Notes: generated by a model not told the origin, from the letters alone. Counted from the stretch's first letter, positions 1 to 9,050 are shown. The stretch: 64,000 nucleotides of DNA from Enterococcus larvae (GCF_017830045.1 NZ_JAEDXU010000002.1:1-64000), one strand, 5' to 3'. Program-made: numbers and translations.

Positions 1-92
1 GAGCCGTGAGGAAATGTGGTGCACGTGGGAGACCTTTTCTTCAGTGAGCCTTTCAGGCTCTGGCCGGTAATAGAGGCTTACAGCCGCAGAGC

Positions 93-118
93 AAACCTCC
101 AGTTCACACTGGAGGTTT
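93..118. terminator. Bidirectional terminator-like hairpin upstream of walR
   Basis: A perfect 11-bp stem (93-103 with 108-118) closes a TCAC tetraloop and is flanked by short A and T runs. It probably ends whatever is transcribed into the window from the left (bases 1-92, GC-rich for this genome, with a second hairpin at 46-60) and isolates the wal operon. Confidence 0.6.
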
Positions 119-273
119 TGATTGAGCCTTTAAGTTTTCCCTCGTCAGTACATAAAGAACGATAGATTAATAGAGAAATCAGTAAGCAAAGATGAAAGAC
201 TTGACAAAATAAGGTATAATGAAAAAAACAATTACTACTGAAAAGCAAAATGAAGAAAAAGAGGTGCCTCTTT

Positions 274-978
274 ATGAAAAAAATATTAGTTGTAGACGAT
301 GAAAAGCCGATTTCGGAAATTGTGAAATACAATCTTGTTAAAGAAGGGTATGAAGTATTCACGGCTTATGATGGTGAAGAAGCTTTAGAAAAAGTGAAAG
401 AAGAAGAACCGGATCTGGTCCTGCTGGATTTGATGCTTCCTAAGATAGACGGGTTAGAAGTTGCCAGAGAAATTCGAAAAACTTATGATATGCCAATCAT
501 CATGGTTACTGCCAAAGATTCAGAAATCGATAAAGTATTAGGCCTGGAATTAGGTGCCGATGATTATGTGACAAAACCATTTTCAAATCGAGAACTGGTT
601 GCCCGCGTCAAAGCAAACCTGCGACGTGGTGTAGCAAGTGTAAAAGAAGCAGAAGAAACGGTTCCTTCTGAGTTGACAATTGGTGATCTGACCATTCATC
701 CAGATGCATATATGGTTTCCAAACGTGGCGAAAAAATTGAACTGACTCATAGAGAATTTGAATTACTGTTTTATCTGGCAAAACATATTGGTCAAGTGAT
801 GACAAGGGAACACTTATTGCAAACCGTATGGGGCTATGACTATTTTGGCGATGTCCGTACAGTGGATGTAACCGTTCGACGGTTGCGTGAAAAGATTGAA
901 GACAATCCTAGTCACCCAACGTATCTGGTTACAAGACGTGGAGTGGGCTACTATTTAAGAAATCCTGAACAGGAGTAA
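274..978 (+). CDS. walR: WalR (YycF/VicR), OmpR-family response regulator
   Basis: DNA-binding response regulator of the essential WalRK system, which controls cell-wall hydrolases and wall homeostasis in Firmicutes. A receiver domain fills residues 1-120, with acidic-pocket DD at 8-9, phosphoacceptor D52 in LLDLMLP, and the conserved T and K in MVTAKD and VTKPF. A winged-helix DNA-binding domain lies at about 130-232 and ends in the typical [10 protein letters not shown]. An ATG at 250 is in frame, but 274 is chosen: it gives the canonical [10 protein letters not shown] start and has GAGGTG at the right distance. It is first gene of the operon walRKHI-walJ, 7 nt before walK. Identification is secure from motifs and gene order. 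Confidence 0.97.
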   Translation: MKKILVVDDEKPISEIVKYNLVKEGYEVFTAYDGEEALEKVKEEEPDLVLLDLMLPKIDGLEVAREIRKTYDMPIIMVTAKDSEIDKVLGLELGADDYVTKPFSNRELVARVKANLRRGVASVKEAEETVPSELTIGDLTIHPDAYMVSKRGEKIELTHREFELLFYLAKHIGQVMTREHLLQTVWGYDYFGDVRTVDVTVRRLREKIEDNPSHPTYLVTRRGVGYYLRNPEQE

Positions 979-985
979 GTGATAT

Positions 986-2815
986 ATGAGAAAAAAGGTC
1001 AACTTTTTTCAGTCCGTCAACTTTAAGATTGCAATTTCATTTATCTTGCTGCTTTTGATCGCAATCCAGATCATTGGCGGCTATTTCATTCGTGAGCTGG
1101 AAACGACAACGATCAATGATTATAAAAACAATGTTGATCGTCAAGTAACACAGCTGGTGAATGTTTTGAGTAGTCCAATGGGCAGTGAAGATAAGGAACG
1201 GGCCGAAATCGATGCAGATTTAAAGCGTCTATTGAGCAGTTATTCCAACAGTGAATTTCTTGAAGTTCGAGTGATCGATGACAAAGGAATTGTTCGTGCA
1301 ACCAGTGATTTGAATCTGCAGGGTGTTGTGGGAAAGAAAAATGAATATGCGGATTTAAATAATTTGACAAGTAATAAATATGCTGCTGTCGAGGGTGGAA
1401 AAAGAGTATACATCAATATACAGCCGATCTATTCCCCGACTGGCGATTCAGTCATCGGGGCTGTTTTCGTTAAGAGCAATATTGAAAATAAGTATGAGGA
1501 AGTTACAAATATTGCTCGGATTTTCCTGACAGCTTCGCTGATTGCCGGCATCATATCTATCATCGTGACGCTCTTGATTTCACGCTCAATCACTCAACCA
1601 ATTGGAGAAATGAAGGAGCAGGCGTTGCGGATTGCCAGAGGAGATTACAGCGGCAAGGTAAAGGTGTACGGAAAAGATGAGCTTGGACAACTGGCAGAAA
1701 CCTTCAACCAGCTGAGTGAACGGGTGGAAGAGGCTCAGGAAACAATGGAATCTGAGCGGAATCGTTTGGACAGTGTGCTTACGCATATGACTGACGGAGT
1801 TGTTGCAGCCGATCGTCGTGGGAAGGTCATCACAATCAATGAGATGGCTACAAGTCTACTGAACGTCAAGGCTGAAGAAGCAATCGGGATGTCGTTGCTT
1901 GAGCTATTGGATATCGATCAAGAATATACCCTTCGAAAGCTGTTGGAAGAACCAGATGAATTACTTATTGACCGTTCTCAATCTGCTGAGGAAGCGGATC
2001 AGATGATTTTGAAGGTTGATTTTGCAATGATTCGAAGAGAATCCGGATTCATAACCGGGTTGGTTTGTGTGATGCATGATGTAACTGAGCAGGAGAAAAA
2101 CGAGCGGGAACGACGTGATTTTGTATCCAACGTATCCCATGAGCTTCGTACTCCTTTGACGAGCATGCGGAGTTACATCGAAGCGTTGAATGAAGGCGCT
2201 TGGCAGAACCCTGAAGTTGCTCCGGACTTTTTACGAGTAACACTAGAGGAAACCGACCGAATGATTCGTATGATCAATGATTTGTTGAATCTATCAAGAA
2301 TGGATTCAGGAAATTCTGAGCTTCAGTTGGAGTACGTCAACTTCAATGAGTTGATCAATTTTGTGCTGGATCGTTTTGATATGATGGTGGAGAGCAGCAA
2401 TAAGAAATTTACGATTCGTCGAGAGTTTACAAAAAGAGACTTATGGGTAGAATTGGACCCGGATAAAATCATTCAAGTATTGGATAATATCATGAACAAC
2501 GCGATCAAGTATTCTCCAGACGGAGGAGAAATCATTTGTCGTTTGCTTGAGACACACAGTAACGTTGTTTTCAGCATTACTGATAATGGGTTGGGTATTC
2601 CCAAAAAGGATGTAAGTAAAGTATTCGAGCGTTTTTATCGAGTTGATAAGGCGCGTGCACGTGCACAAGGAGGGACCGGTCTTGGACTGGCAATCTCTCG
2701 AGAAGTGATCAAAGCCCATAATGGTTCGATTTGGGTGGAAAGCACAGAAGGACAAGGCTCAACATTCTACATTTCGCTGCCTTACGAGCCGTATGAGGAG
2801 GTCTGGTGGGAATGA
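986..2815 (+). CDS. walK: WalK (YycG/VicK), sensor histidine kinase
   Basis: Membrane sensor kinase partner of WalR, 609 aa, the usual full length for the two-transmembrane type. TM1 is at about 14-34, an extracellular sensor loop at about 35-177, TM2 at about 178-200, a HAMP domain to about 252 and a cytoplasmic PAS domain at about 258-370. HisKA follows with phosphoacceptor H385 (SHELRTPL), then HATPase_c with N box (NNAIKYSPDG), G1 (DNGLGIP) and G2 (GTGLGLAI). RBS AGGAG lies at 971-975. The stop overlaps the walH start in ATGA, implying translational coupling. Confidence 0.97.
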   Translation: MRKKVNFFQSVNFKIAISFILLLLIAIQIIGGYFIRELETTTINDYKNNVDRQVTQLVNVLSSPMGSEDKERAEIDADLKRLLSSYSNSEFLEVRVIDDKGIVRATSDLNLQGVVGKKNEYADLNNLTSNKYAAVEGGKRVYINIQPIYSPTGDSVIGAVFVKSNIENKYEEVTNIARIFLTASLIAGIISIIVTLLISRSITQPIGEMKEQALRIARGDYSGKVKVYGKDELGQLAETFNQLSERVEEAQETMESERNRLDSVLTHMTDGVVAADRRGKVITINEMATSLLNVKAEEAIGMSLLELLDIDQEYTLRKLLEEPDELLIDRSQSAEEADQMILKVDFAMIRRESGFITGLVCVMHDVTEQEKNERERRDFVSNVSHELRTPLTSMRSYIEALNEGAWQNPEVAPDFLRVTLEETDRMIRMINDLLNLSRMDSGNSELQLEYVNFNELINFVLDRFDMMVESSNKKFTIRREFTKRDLWVELDPDKIIQVLDNIMNNAIKYSPDGGEIICRLLETHSNVVFSITDNGLGIPKKDVSKVFERFYRVDKARARAQGGTGLGLAISREVIKAHNGSIWVESTEGQGSTFYISLPYEPYEEVWWE

Positions 2816-4116
2816 CATTTTTAGAAAAATTGATTCGACCGGGCCTGATCGCAATGATTCTACTCAGCCTGTACTTTTCATGGTCAATTTGGGCCAGTTC
2901 TTCCAACAAGGAGACTGTTGGTCAAAACGAAACCAAAATAGCAACAACAATCAAAGAGCGTTCTAGTCAGGAAGCTTTTTTACCTATTCGTCTAGTAAGG
3001 ATGAATGAAACCGGCATGACTTTGACTGCCAGTGAAAGCTTGATCAGCTCTGTACAAAAGTTGATCAGCGAAAGTGACATCAGCAGTGTTTCGATGGTAG
3101 TGAATGGAAATCAGGAAGAATTTGAACAGTATTATACCGAACGATCAGGGTTTGAACTGATGTATGAAGGACGCCTTTTACTTTCTGAATATCTCGCTAT
3201 CTATGGTATAAATGTGGACACTGGTAATATACCAGTAGAGCAGGCTTACTTTAATCGGATACAGGTAGATTATACGGAGAAAAAAATTCTGTTTTTTGAT
3301 TTTGCCAATAAAAATGTTTATCAGGCAGCGATATCCATTGACCGCGGAGCAGTCGAAGCGTTGTTTGACAAAGATGGTTTAATTTATTTTGAAGTTGCCG
3401 AAAGATCAGAACTGGCTGATAAATCCTATTACATGATAAAAGACCTGAAGCTTAAAAAATACAGCTATATATTGGCTTCCCAACCAACGACATTGTATAG
3501 AAATGCTTTCTTCAATGATACAGATGATATTCAAATGAATGAGGATAGCGGCGATATTTCTTATACAAAGGGGGCTGAAAAGCTGAGTCTAAATGAACGA
3601 CTGGGAACGATTCATTTTGTTGGAAGTACAAAAAATGAATCAGAGAATCAGAATGTATTTGCAGACAGCTTCAGCTACGTGAAAAAATTGGGGACCAATA
3701 TAGGAAATCTACGTTATTTCGATTATTCGGATGGAATGGTCAATTATAGTACCTTTGTGGAAGGATTTCCAGTCTTCAGTGAAAGCAATAAGGGACAGGT
3801 CAAGGTAGCCGTCACTGAACAAGAATCCGGAGCTTCTAAAATAGCTATAGATACCAGTGTTGATACGATTCAAGTACCGATTCCGTCAGAAGAGGAAGTG
3901 ACGCTTATGGATTCAACCGATCTATTAGCTACTCTGACGGCATCAGGTGCGGATGTGAATGAAATAAAATCGATTATTATTGGCTATACTTGGCAGCGAA
4001 TAGAAGAAACAAAGCAGATAGTGGATCTAACCCCTGAATGGTATATCTATTATCGTGATCAATGGTATCCCGAACGTGAGCTATTGGAAAGCCTCGCAAA
4101 CTGGGAGGTGCAGTAA
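2812..4116 (+). CDS. walH: WalH (YycH), regulator of WalK
   Basis: Membrane-anchored extracytoplasmic protein of the YycH family, 434 aa. In Bacillus YycH and YycI restrain WalK through their transmembrane helices; in some other Firmicutes they act positively. There is a single N-terminal TM (about 10-27) followed by a long outside domain. An upstream in-frame GTG (2806) exists, but the ATG at 2812 overlaps the walK stop as ATGA, with GAGGAG upstream at 2795-2800, and is the likelier start. The call rests mainly on position between walK and walI plus topology; YycH sequences are poorly conserved. Confidence 0.9.
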   Translation: MTFLEKLIRPGLIAMILLSLYFSWSIWASSSNKETVGQNETKIATTIKERSSQEAFLPIRLVRMNETGMTLTASESLISSVQKLISESDISSVSMVVNGNQEEFEQYYTERSGFELMYEGRLLLSEYLAIYGINVDTGNIPVEQAYFNRIQVDYTEKKILFFDFANKNVYQAAISIDRGAVEALFDKDGLIYFEVAERSELADKSYYMIKDLKLKKYSYILASQPTTLYRNAFFNDTDDIQMNEDSGDISYTKGAEKLSLNERLGTIHFVGSTKNESENQNVFADSFSYVKKLGTNIGNLRYFDYSDGMVNYSTFVEGFPVFSESNKGQVKVAVTEQESGASKIAIDTSVDTIQVPIPSEEEVTLMDSTDLLATLTASGADVNEIKSIIIGYTWQRIEETKQIVDLTPEWYIYYRDQWYPERELLESLANWEVQ

Positions 4117-4985
4117 TGGATTTTAAACGGATCGAGTGGATATTTTTTCTAGTGTTTTTTGGCGTCAATATTTTCCTGTTTAGTATTTATCGTGAAGGAC
4201 TTCAAGACGAGAGTAATGTTTCTTATTCAGATCGAACAGAGAGTTTGGAGCACCGATTGGAGAAGGAAGGCATTGACCATAAAGGAGAATTGTCAACAGC
4301 TCAAATCGAGGGTTATTACCTCAGTGGAGAAAGAACGAACTTTTATGAAGAAATCCAGCAAAAAAGAATTGATGAAGGAGACAATAGTCTTTTTCGCTAT
4401 AATACAGATATCATTGAAAATGGTATAATCAGCTATCCGTCCTCTAATTATTATGTGGATCCAAAGGATGTAGAAACAACGTTATCGGAATTTTTATCAA
4501 GCTCGGATAATGTGTTGTTTGGAAATGAATACACCTATCTAGCTAATTTTTCAAACCTAACAGGTGATTTTCCGGAAGTGATTGCTTCTCAGTCTTATGA
4601 GGGGATTGCTTTTAGAGATGATAGTGCTCAAATCACATTTTCATTAGAAAAGCATGAAACGGATGAGCTCTTCAAGATAGCAAAATATACACAATATCAT
4701 ATTGAGAACCTTGAAAAGCTTAGAGAAAAATCTGATTTATACTCTGAGCATGATGCGGTAGAAACGCTGTATATCAATAATAAAATCCCGAGCAATTCGA
4801 CGATCACCTTTTCTAAACTGGCATATACATGTATTTACCAGATCAGAGAGAAGTATGTGTATGTTCCTGTCTGGTTCATTGGGATTTCATCAAATGGAAC
4901 AACGATGCAAATTGAGCAGGTCAATGCAATGAATAATACAATAATCACAAATAATACAATCACTAGGGTAGAAAATCACAGCTGA
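4116..4985 (+). CDS. walI: WalI (YycI), regulator of WalK
   Basis: YycI-type protein, 289 aa: a short cytoplasmic start, one TM helix (about 8-24, FFLVFFGVNIFLFSIY) and an extracellular domain. It forms the WalHI pair that contacts WalK in the membrane. The start shares one base with the walH stop (TAATG), so translation is coupled. Family assignment is from synteny and topology. Confidence 0.9.
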   Translation: MDFKRIEWIFFLVFFGVNIFLFSIYREGLQDESNVSYSDRTESLEHRLEKEGIDHKGELSTAQIEGYYLSGERTNFYEEIQQKRIDEGDNSLFRYNTDIIENGIISYPSSNYYVDPKDVETTLSEFLSSSDNVLFGNEYTYLANFSNLTGDFPEVIASQSYEGIAFRDDSAQITFSLEKHETDELFKIAKYTQYHIENLEKLREKSDLYSEHDAVETLYINNKIPSNSTITFSKLAYTCIYQIREKYVYVPVWFIGISSNGTTMQIEQVNAMNNTIITNNTITRVENHS

Positions 4986-5018
4986 TAATTGTATAATAGA
5001 TTGCTGTAAGGAATAGAA

Positions 5019-5843
5019 ATGAAGGGAAGCGTAGAAATGAATCAAGATAGTGCTTTTAACGTCAGTGTGCTCGCCAGCGGCAGTACCGGCAATTCCCTTT
5101 TTATAGAAACAAAAGAGAAAAAAATATTAGTAGATGCTGGTTTGAGCGGCAAGAAAATCACGTCCCTATTAGCAGAAGTTGGGCGGAAGCCGGAGGATTT
5201 AGATGCAGTTCTTGTAACACATGAACATCGGGATCATATACATGGTGTTGGTGTTTTAGCAAGAAAATACAGGCTGGATGTCTATGCGAATGAAAAAACA
5301 TGGCAGGCGATGGAACCATTGATTGGGAATGTTGCTCTTGAGCAAAAGCACATTTTTGAAATGGGAAAAGTGCTTACTATGGGCGACATGGATGTAGAAA
5401 GCTTTGGTGTTTCTCATGATGCTGCTGCGCCTCAATTTTATCGCTTTCATAAAGAAAACAAGTCCTTTGTCATTTTGACTGATACAGGCTATTGCAGTGA
5501 CCATGTTCGTGGAATCGTTCGAGATGCGGATGCTTACTTGATCGAAAGTAATCATGACTTAGGTATGCTTCGTGCCGGAGCTTATCCTTGGAGCTTGAAG
5601 CAGCGGATTCTTGGCGATCAAGGACATCTGTCAAATGATGATGGCGCTTTGGTCATGGCGGATGTGATTGGGCCGAATACCAAACGCATCTATCTGGGGC
5701 ATTTGAGTAAAGAGAACAACATGAAGGAATTGGCTCAGATGGCGATGGAATCAATTCTGAAAGAATATGGTCTGGGTGTTGGACATACATTCAATGTCTA
5801 TGACACAGATCCGGAAACAGCGACTGGGATGTTTTCAATTTAA
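5019..5843 (+). CDS. walJ: WalJ (YycJ/VicX), metallo-beta-lactamase-fold hydrolase
   Basis: MBL-fold protein, the conserved last gene of wal operons; it has been linked to DNA repair or cell-wall and division timing as a putative 5'-exonuclease. Visible metal ligands are THEHRDHIHG (about 68-77), the SHD and DTGYCSDH segments, and GHLSKENN near the C-terminus. Two starts are plausible: 5019 (AAGGA upstream) and 5037 (AAGGGA upstream, giving a shorter N-terminus). No htrA-type protease gene follows, unlike in some relatives. Confidence 0.92.
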   Translation: MKGSVEMNQDSAFNVSVLASGSTGNSLFIETKEKKILVDAGLSGKKITSLLAEVGRKPEDLDAVLVTHEHRDHIHGVGVLARKYRLDVYANEKTWQAMEPLIGNVALEQKHIFEMGKVLTMGDMDVESFGVSHDAAAPQFYRFHKENKSFVILTDTGYCSDHVRGIVRDADAYLIESNHDLGMLRAGAYPWSLKQRILGDQGHLSNDDGALVMADVIGPNTKRIYLGHLSKENNMKELAQMAMESILKEYGLGVGHTFNVYDTDPETATGMFSI

Positions 5844-5885
5844 AGAAACAGCATGAAGGGGTTAGTTCCTTCATGCTGTTTCTTT
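5842..5885 (+). terminator. Rho-independent terminator of the wal operon
   Basis: A perfect 18-bp inverted repeat (5842-5859 with 5868-5885) starts at the walJ stop codon. Its T-rich 3' arm marks the end of the walRKHIJ transcript. Confidence 0.9.
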
Positions 5886-5902
5886 GTCTTCTTTAAAACC
5901 CC

Positions 5903-5933
5903 TTGACATTAAAGCTTGCTTTAATGTTATAGT
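5903..5933 (+). promoter_or_regulatory. MerR-type promoter with palindromic operator
   Basis: A TTGACA box (5903-5908) and TATAGT box (5928-5933) are separated by 19 bp, the overlong spacing typical of MerR-activated promoters. The spacer carries a perfect dyad of 10-bp arms around a TT centre (5906-5927, core TTAAAGCTTGCTTTAA). Expected to be bound by the MerR protein encoded 22 bp downstream. Confidence 0.85.
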
Positions 5934-5954
5934 GAACAAAAGGAGGCTGATCTG

Positions 5955-6383
5955 ATGAAAAGTATAAAAGAGGCAGCAGAAGAGCTGAGGATTTCAAAAT
6001 CAACCCTGCGGTATTATGACCAAATCAGCTTAGTAAAGCCAAGTAGGGAGCAAAACGGGTACCGCATGTATAGTGAGGAGGAAATCACTCGAATCAAGTA
6101 CATCATAGTAATGAAATACGGGGATTTCAAAATAGATGAGATTCAGACAATGATGCATTCGATGGAAAGTGAGCCAAGTGAGGATTGTATTGAAAGGACA
6201 GAAGCTCTGCTGGCAGAGAAGCAAAAGGAATTTCAGTATAAGATCGCCTTCTATCAGGAAATGTTGTCATTGTTAGAGGCTGTACCGAATCTATCTGACA
6301 TAGATGATCAAAAAGAACTTGAAATCAATAACTACATTGATCGAGTGTTCCAGAAACTGGCGCAAAAGGATGCAATCAAATGA
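5955..6383 (+). CDS. MerR-family transcriptional regulator
   Basis: 142 aa. An N-terminal MerR winged helix-turn-helix (IKEAAEELRISKSTLRYYDQ, then the wing NGYRMYSEEE) is followed by a long helix (about 80-120) for dimerisation and a short C-terminal effector region with no metal-binding cysteine cluster. RBS AGGAGGC lies at 5940-5946. Its stop overlaps the glycosyltransferase start as ATGA, so the two form one operon, probably autoregulated through the dyad in its own promoter. Ligand unknown; the context suggests a small molecule inactivated by glycosylation. Confidence 0.88.
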   Translation: MKSIKEAAEELRISKSTLRYYDQISLVKPSREQNGYRMYSEEEITRIKYIIVMKYGDFKIDEIQTMMHSMESEPSEDCIERTEALLAEKQKEFQYKIAFYQEMLSLLEAVPNLSDIDDQKELEINNYIDRVFQKLAQKDAIK

Positions 6384-7609
6384 AAACATTATTATTTGCT
6401 CCTGAAACCTTTAATTTGGCAGAAACAACTCGAATGATCGAAACAGCAAAGAAATGTCGACATGCAGCGAATTGTGTATTCATGGGGTATAGTACAAAAT
6501 TTTCTGCCTTTATTGAAGAAGAGGGCTTTTCTTTTTTTCTGTTGTCACCTGAGCTGAGTGAAGCAGATGTTACAGCAATCATGCAATTCGATCAGATGAA
6601 AACTTTTAAAAATCCGTTTACCTATCGGGTGTTGAGGCAGCGTGTCGAGAGCGAATTGACACTGATCGATCAGATTCAGCCTAACGGTATCATCATTGGG
6701 AGTACGGTGAGTCTCTTTATCAGTGCCCGTGTACGAGATATTCCACTAATATATGTAAAGCCTTATGCATACTCTCGCCCACATATAGAAAGTCTGAACT
6801 TTATGCATAAGTGGCCTTTGCCGATACGTAAAATCGTGAGGCATACAGCGCTTCATATAACCTGGCTGCCAAAAAGCTTTAGGCGTCTGATAAAGGAATA
6901 CCAGCTTCAGGATGTTTTTAAGTATACTATTGATTTTCCAGATGGAGATTTAAACTGCATCACAACCCCAAAACTGTTGACGAATAATCATCAGCTGTCG
7001 ACCGGCTATGTTTATACTGGACCGATTTTTGCTCGCTTGAATCGTGAAGTGCCGGAGGAAATTATAGAGCTGGCGAATACTGGTAAAATGCCGCTCATCT
7101 ATTTTAGTATGGGGAGTTCAGCCAATCAGGAAATTGTGTTGGCGATTTTAAAGCATCTAGCAGCCATGCCTTTTCATGTGATCAGCCCGATGAAAAGCTA
7201 TCTAACAGAGAAACAACAAGATGAACTTTCAGAAACAATCCACCTCTATGATTGGCTGCCAGCATTGGAGGTTAATCAGCTAGTGGATGCTTGTATCATA
7301 CATGGAGGAGAGGGAACTGTCCAAACGGCTTATTTAGCAGGGAAGCCATTTATAGGTATTGGACTCCAAGCGGAACAGGACTATAATATCTCTTGCTGTG
7401 CTGTCTATGGAAATGCTATCAAGCTTACTCGCAAAGAATTAGCTGGTCGAGCTTTTTTCCAACAGAAAATCAATGAACTAATCGAATGTCCTCGCTATAG
7501 TGAGCAGGCAGTAAAACTGAAAAATGAATTGGAGAATAGTGAGGGTGCATTGTGTGCGGCTGAACAAATTCTGGCATTTTGTGAAATCAATACAGGTGTA
7601 TCAGTGTAG
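6380..7609 (+). CDS. GT1-family glycosyltransferase (UGT/MGT-like)
   Basis: 409 aa, the size of bacterial GT-B macrolide or flavonoid-type glycosyltransferases such as YjiC/YdhE. The C-terminal nucleotide-sugar half is clear: IYFSMGSSANQE, then DWLPALEVNQLVDACIIHGGEGTV and AYLAGKPFIGIG, the PSPG-like region with HGGEGT as the usual HGG(A/S)GT. The N-terminal acceptor half is divergent and also carries the GFSFFLL segment. It is co-transcribed with the MerR gene (4-bp overlap). By analogy it modifies a toxic or signalling small molecule; the substrate cannot be read from sequence. Confidence 0.8.
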   Translation: MKTLLFAPETFNLAETTRMIETAKKCRHAANCVFMGYSTKFSAFIEEEGFSFFLLSPELSEADVTAIMQFDQMKTFKNPFTYRVLRQRVESELTLIDQIQPNGIIIGSTVSLFISARVRDIPLIYVKPYAYSRPHIESLNFMHKWPLPIRKIVRHTALHITWLPKSFRRLIKEYQLQDVFKYTIDFPDGDLNCITTPKLLTNNHQLSTGYVYTGPIFARLNREVPEEIIELANTGKMPLIYFSMGSSANQEIVLAILKHLAAMPFHVISPMKSYLTEKQQDELSETIHLYDWLPALEVNQLVDACIIHGGEGTVQTAYLAGKPFIGIGLQAEQDYNISCCAVYGNAIKLTRKELAGRAFFQQKINELIECPRYSEQAVKLKNELENSEGALCAAEQILAFCEINTGVSV

Positions 7610-7652
7610 TTAAGAAAGTCTGGATACACATAGTCAAGTTTTTCCAAAGGAG

Positions 7653-7820
7653 GAGGTTGTGACAGAAGTGTTCAGCACTGAGAAATAAAACGGACAATAC
7701 GAAAATAGATTTTCATGTTTTTGAGATAGTTCGACTTATTTCCGAGTATGCTGCTTCTGAAACACCGTTAATTCAGTTTTAGAGGATTGTGGCAGGCTTT
7801 TGTCACAGCCCTTTTTTTCT
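7653..7820 (+). repeat. Dispersed intergenic palindromic repeat, copy 1
   Basis: A non-coding element bounded by inverted ends (GGTTGTGACA near 7655-7664, TGTCACAGCC at 7801-7810) with an internal imperfect dyad. The left arm contains GAAATAA...CGGACAAT; the right arm ATAGTTCGACTTATTTC. It is related to the copies at 19752-19874 and 59951-60126. The T run after 7811 could also terminate transcription from the GT1 gene. Confidence 0.75.
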
Positions 7821-7921
7821 ATCCCAATAAGAACACCACAAGAATATTTTAAGAAAAACGATAAGATTCTATTACTCCTATCCCCTTAATTTCTGCTTAT
7901 GCTCATATTTTCAACGAGCGC

Positions 7922-7954
7922 TTTAAGGTAGGTTTAAGCAAGTGCGTGTATTCT
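7922..7954 (+). promoter_or_regulatory. Direct-repeat promoter element upstream of femX-like gene
   Basis: TTTAAG (7922-7927) and TTTAAG (7933-7938) are repeated with an 11-bp period and followed, 10 nt later, by a -10-like TATTCT (7949-7954); no good -35 is present. This is the arrangement used by OmpR-family activators. The same element with identical spacing occurs at 30007-30039. Confidence 0.65.
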
Positions 7955-7983
7955 AATCACTGGATAAAAGAGGAGTGATTGGA

Positions 7984-8988
7984 ATGCCAATAATCAACAA
8001 TGGAGATATAGAAATGATCGAAAAATATGACCGCTTTGTTCAAGAGGCAAAATATGGATCGATCACTCAGGAAACAAGATGGAGCAATGTAAAAGCCAAC
8101 TGGGCCCCTCTTTATGTATATTTGGAAGAAGAGGGAAGGATCGTTGCAGCAATGTCCATTTTGATGATCAAAAACGTAGGGGATAAAAGGTTTGCTTACG
8201 TATCAAAAGGTCCTGTTATGGAAGAAATATCTATAGAATATATTCAAAAACTGATTCAGGAAGCAAAGGAAGAACTGAAAAAACGAGATGTATTTTTGCT
8301 GAGGATGGACCCTGAATATCTGTATACAGAAGAACTAGACCACGAGCTGCGGGAGGCTGGTTTCATTGTTCGAAACAGAGCGCTGAGTGGAAAAGGAACG
8401 ATTCAGCCAAGGTATGATATGGTTGTAAATCTGAAGAATAAAACTGAGGAAGAAATAATGGCAGGCTTTTACGGAAAAACAAGGTATCGTATCCATTACG
8501 CTGAAAAAAAAGGGTTGAAAAGTACAATTTCTTCTGATTGCGCAGATTTAGATACCTTTTACAAATTATATGCCACGACTAGCGAGCGTCATGGGATATC
8601 TTATCGACCAAAGGAATATTTTGAGCGTTTAGCAGATTCATTCTTGACATCTGGCCGCATGAAAATCATCATTGTTTCAATCGACGGTGTGCCGGACGCA
8701 GGCGGTCTTTGTTTCCTGTCTGGAAGGAAGGTGTGGTACATGTATGCTGGAAGTACTCACGAAAATCAAGTGCTGATGGCACCTTATCTAGTCAATTGGG
8801 AAGGGATCAAATGGGCATTGGCAGAAGGCAAAGAAGGTTATGACTTTGGTGGTGTGTTTGTCTTGAGCAATGAAGATGGCTTGTTTCAGTTTAAAAACGG
8901 CTTTGTTCGTCCAGATGTACCCACTGAATTTATTGGTGAAATCGATAAGGTTTATGATCAAGCAGCATATGATACATTTAATGCTTGA
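7984..8988 (+). CDS. FemABX-family aminoacyltransferase
   Basis: 334-aa protein of the Fem family, which adds amino acids from aminoacyl-tRNA to the lysine side chain of lipid II to build the peptidoglycan cross-bridge. Family features are the KGPVMEE segment, KTRYRIHYAEKKGL in the middle, and the C-terminal GNAT-like MYAGSTHENQVLMAPYLVNWEGIKWALAEG...YDFGGV block. The compact form without a coiled-coil hairpin resembles FemX-like enzymes. The ATG at 7984 (AGGAG 8 nt upstream) is preferred over an in-frame GTG at 7975. It appears monocistronic and under the TTTAAG direct-repeat promoter, suggesting envelope-stress control. Confidence 0.87.
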   Translation: MPIINNGDIEMIEKYDRFVQEAKYGSITQETRWSNVKANWAPLYVYLEEEGRIVAAMSILMIKNVGDKRFAYVSKGPVMEEISIEYIQKLIQEAKEELKKRDVFLLRMDPEYLYTEELDHELREAGFIVRNRALSGKGTIQPRYDMVVNLKNKTEEEIMAGFYGKTRYRIHYAEKKGLKSTISSDCADLDTFYKLYATTSERHGISYRPKEYFERLADSFLTSGRMKIIIVSIDGVPDAGGLCFLSGRKVWYMYAGSTHENQVLMAPYLVNWEGIKWALAEGKEGYDFGGVFVLSNEDGLFQFKNGFVRPDVPTEFIGEIDKVYDQAAYDTFNA

Positions 8989-9050
8989 TTGAAAATTTCT
9001 GAAATCATTTTAGAATATTCTGAAAATAACATGATATAATAAAACAATCG

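Noticed and set aside
5019-5843. RNase J or beta-lactamase assignment for walJ
   Set aside because: Length, single MBL domain and position in the wal operon identify it as WalJ.
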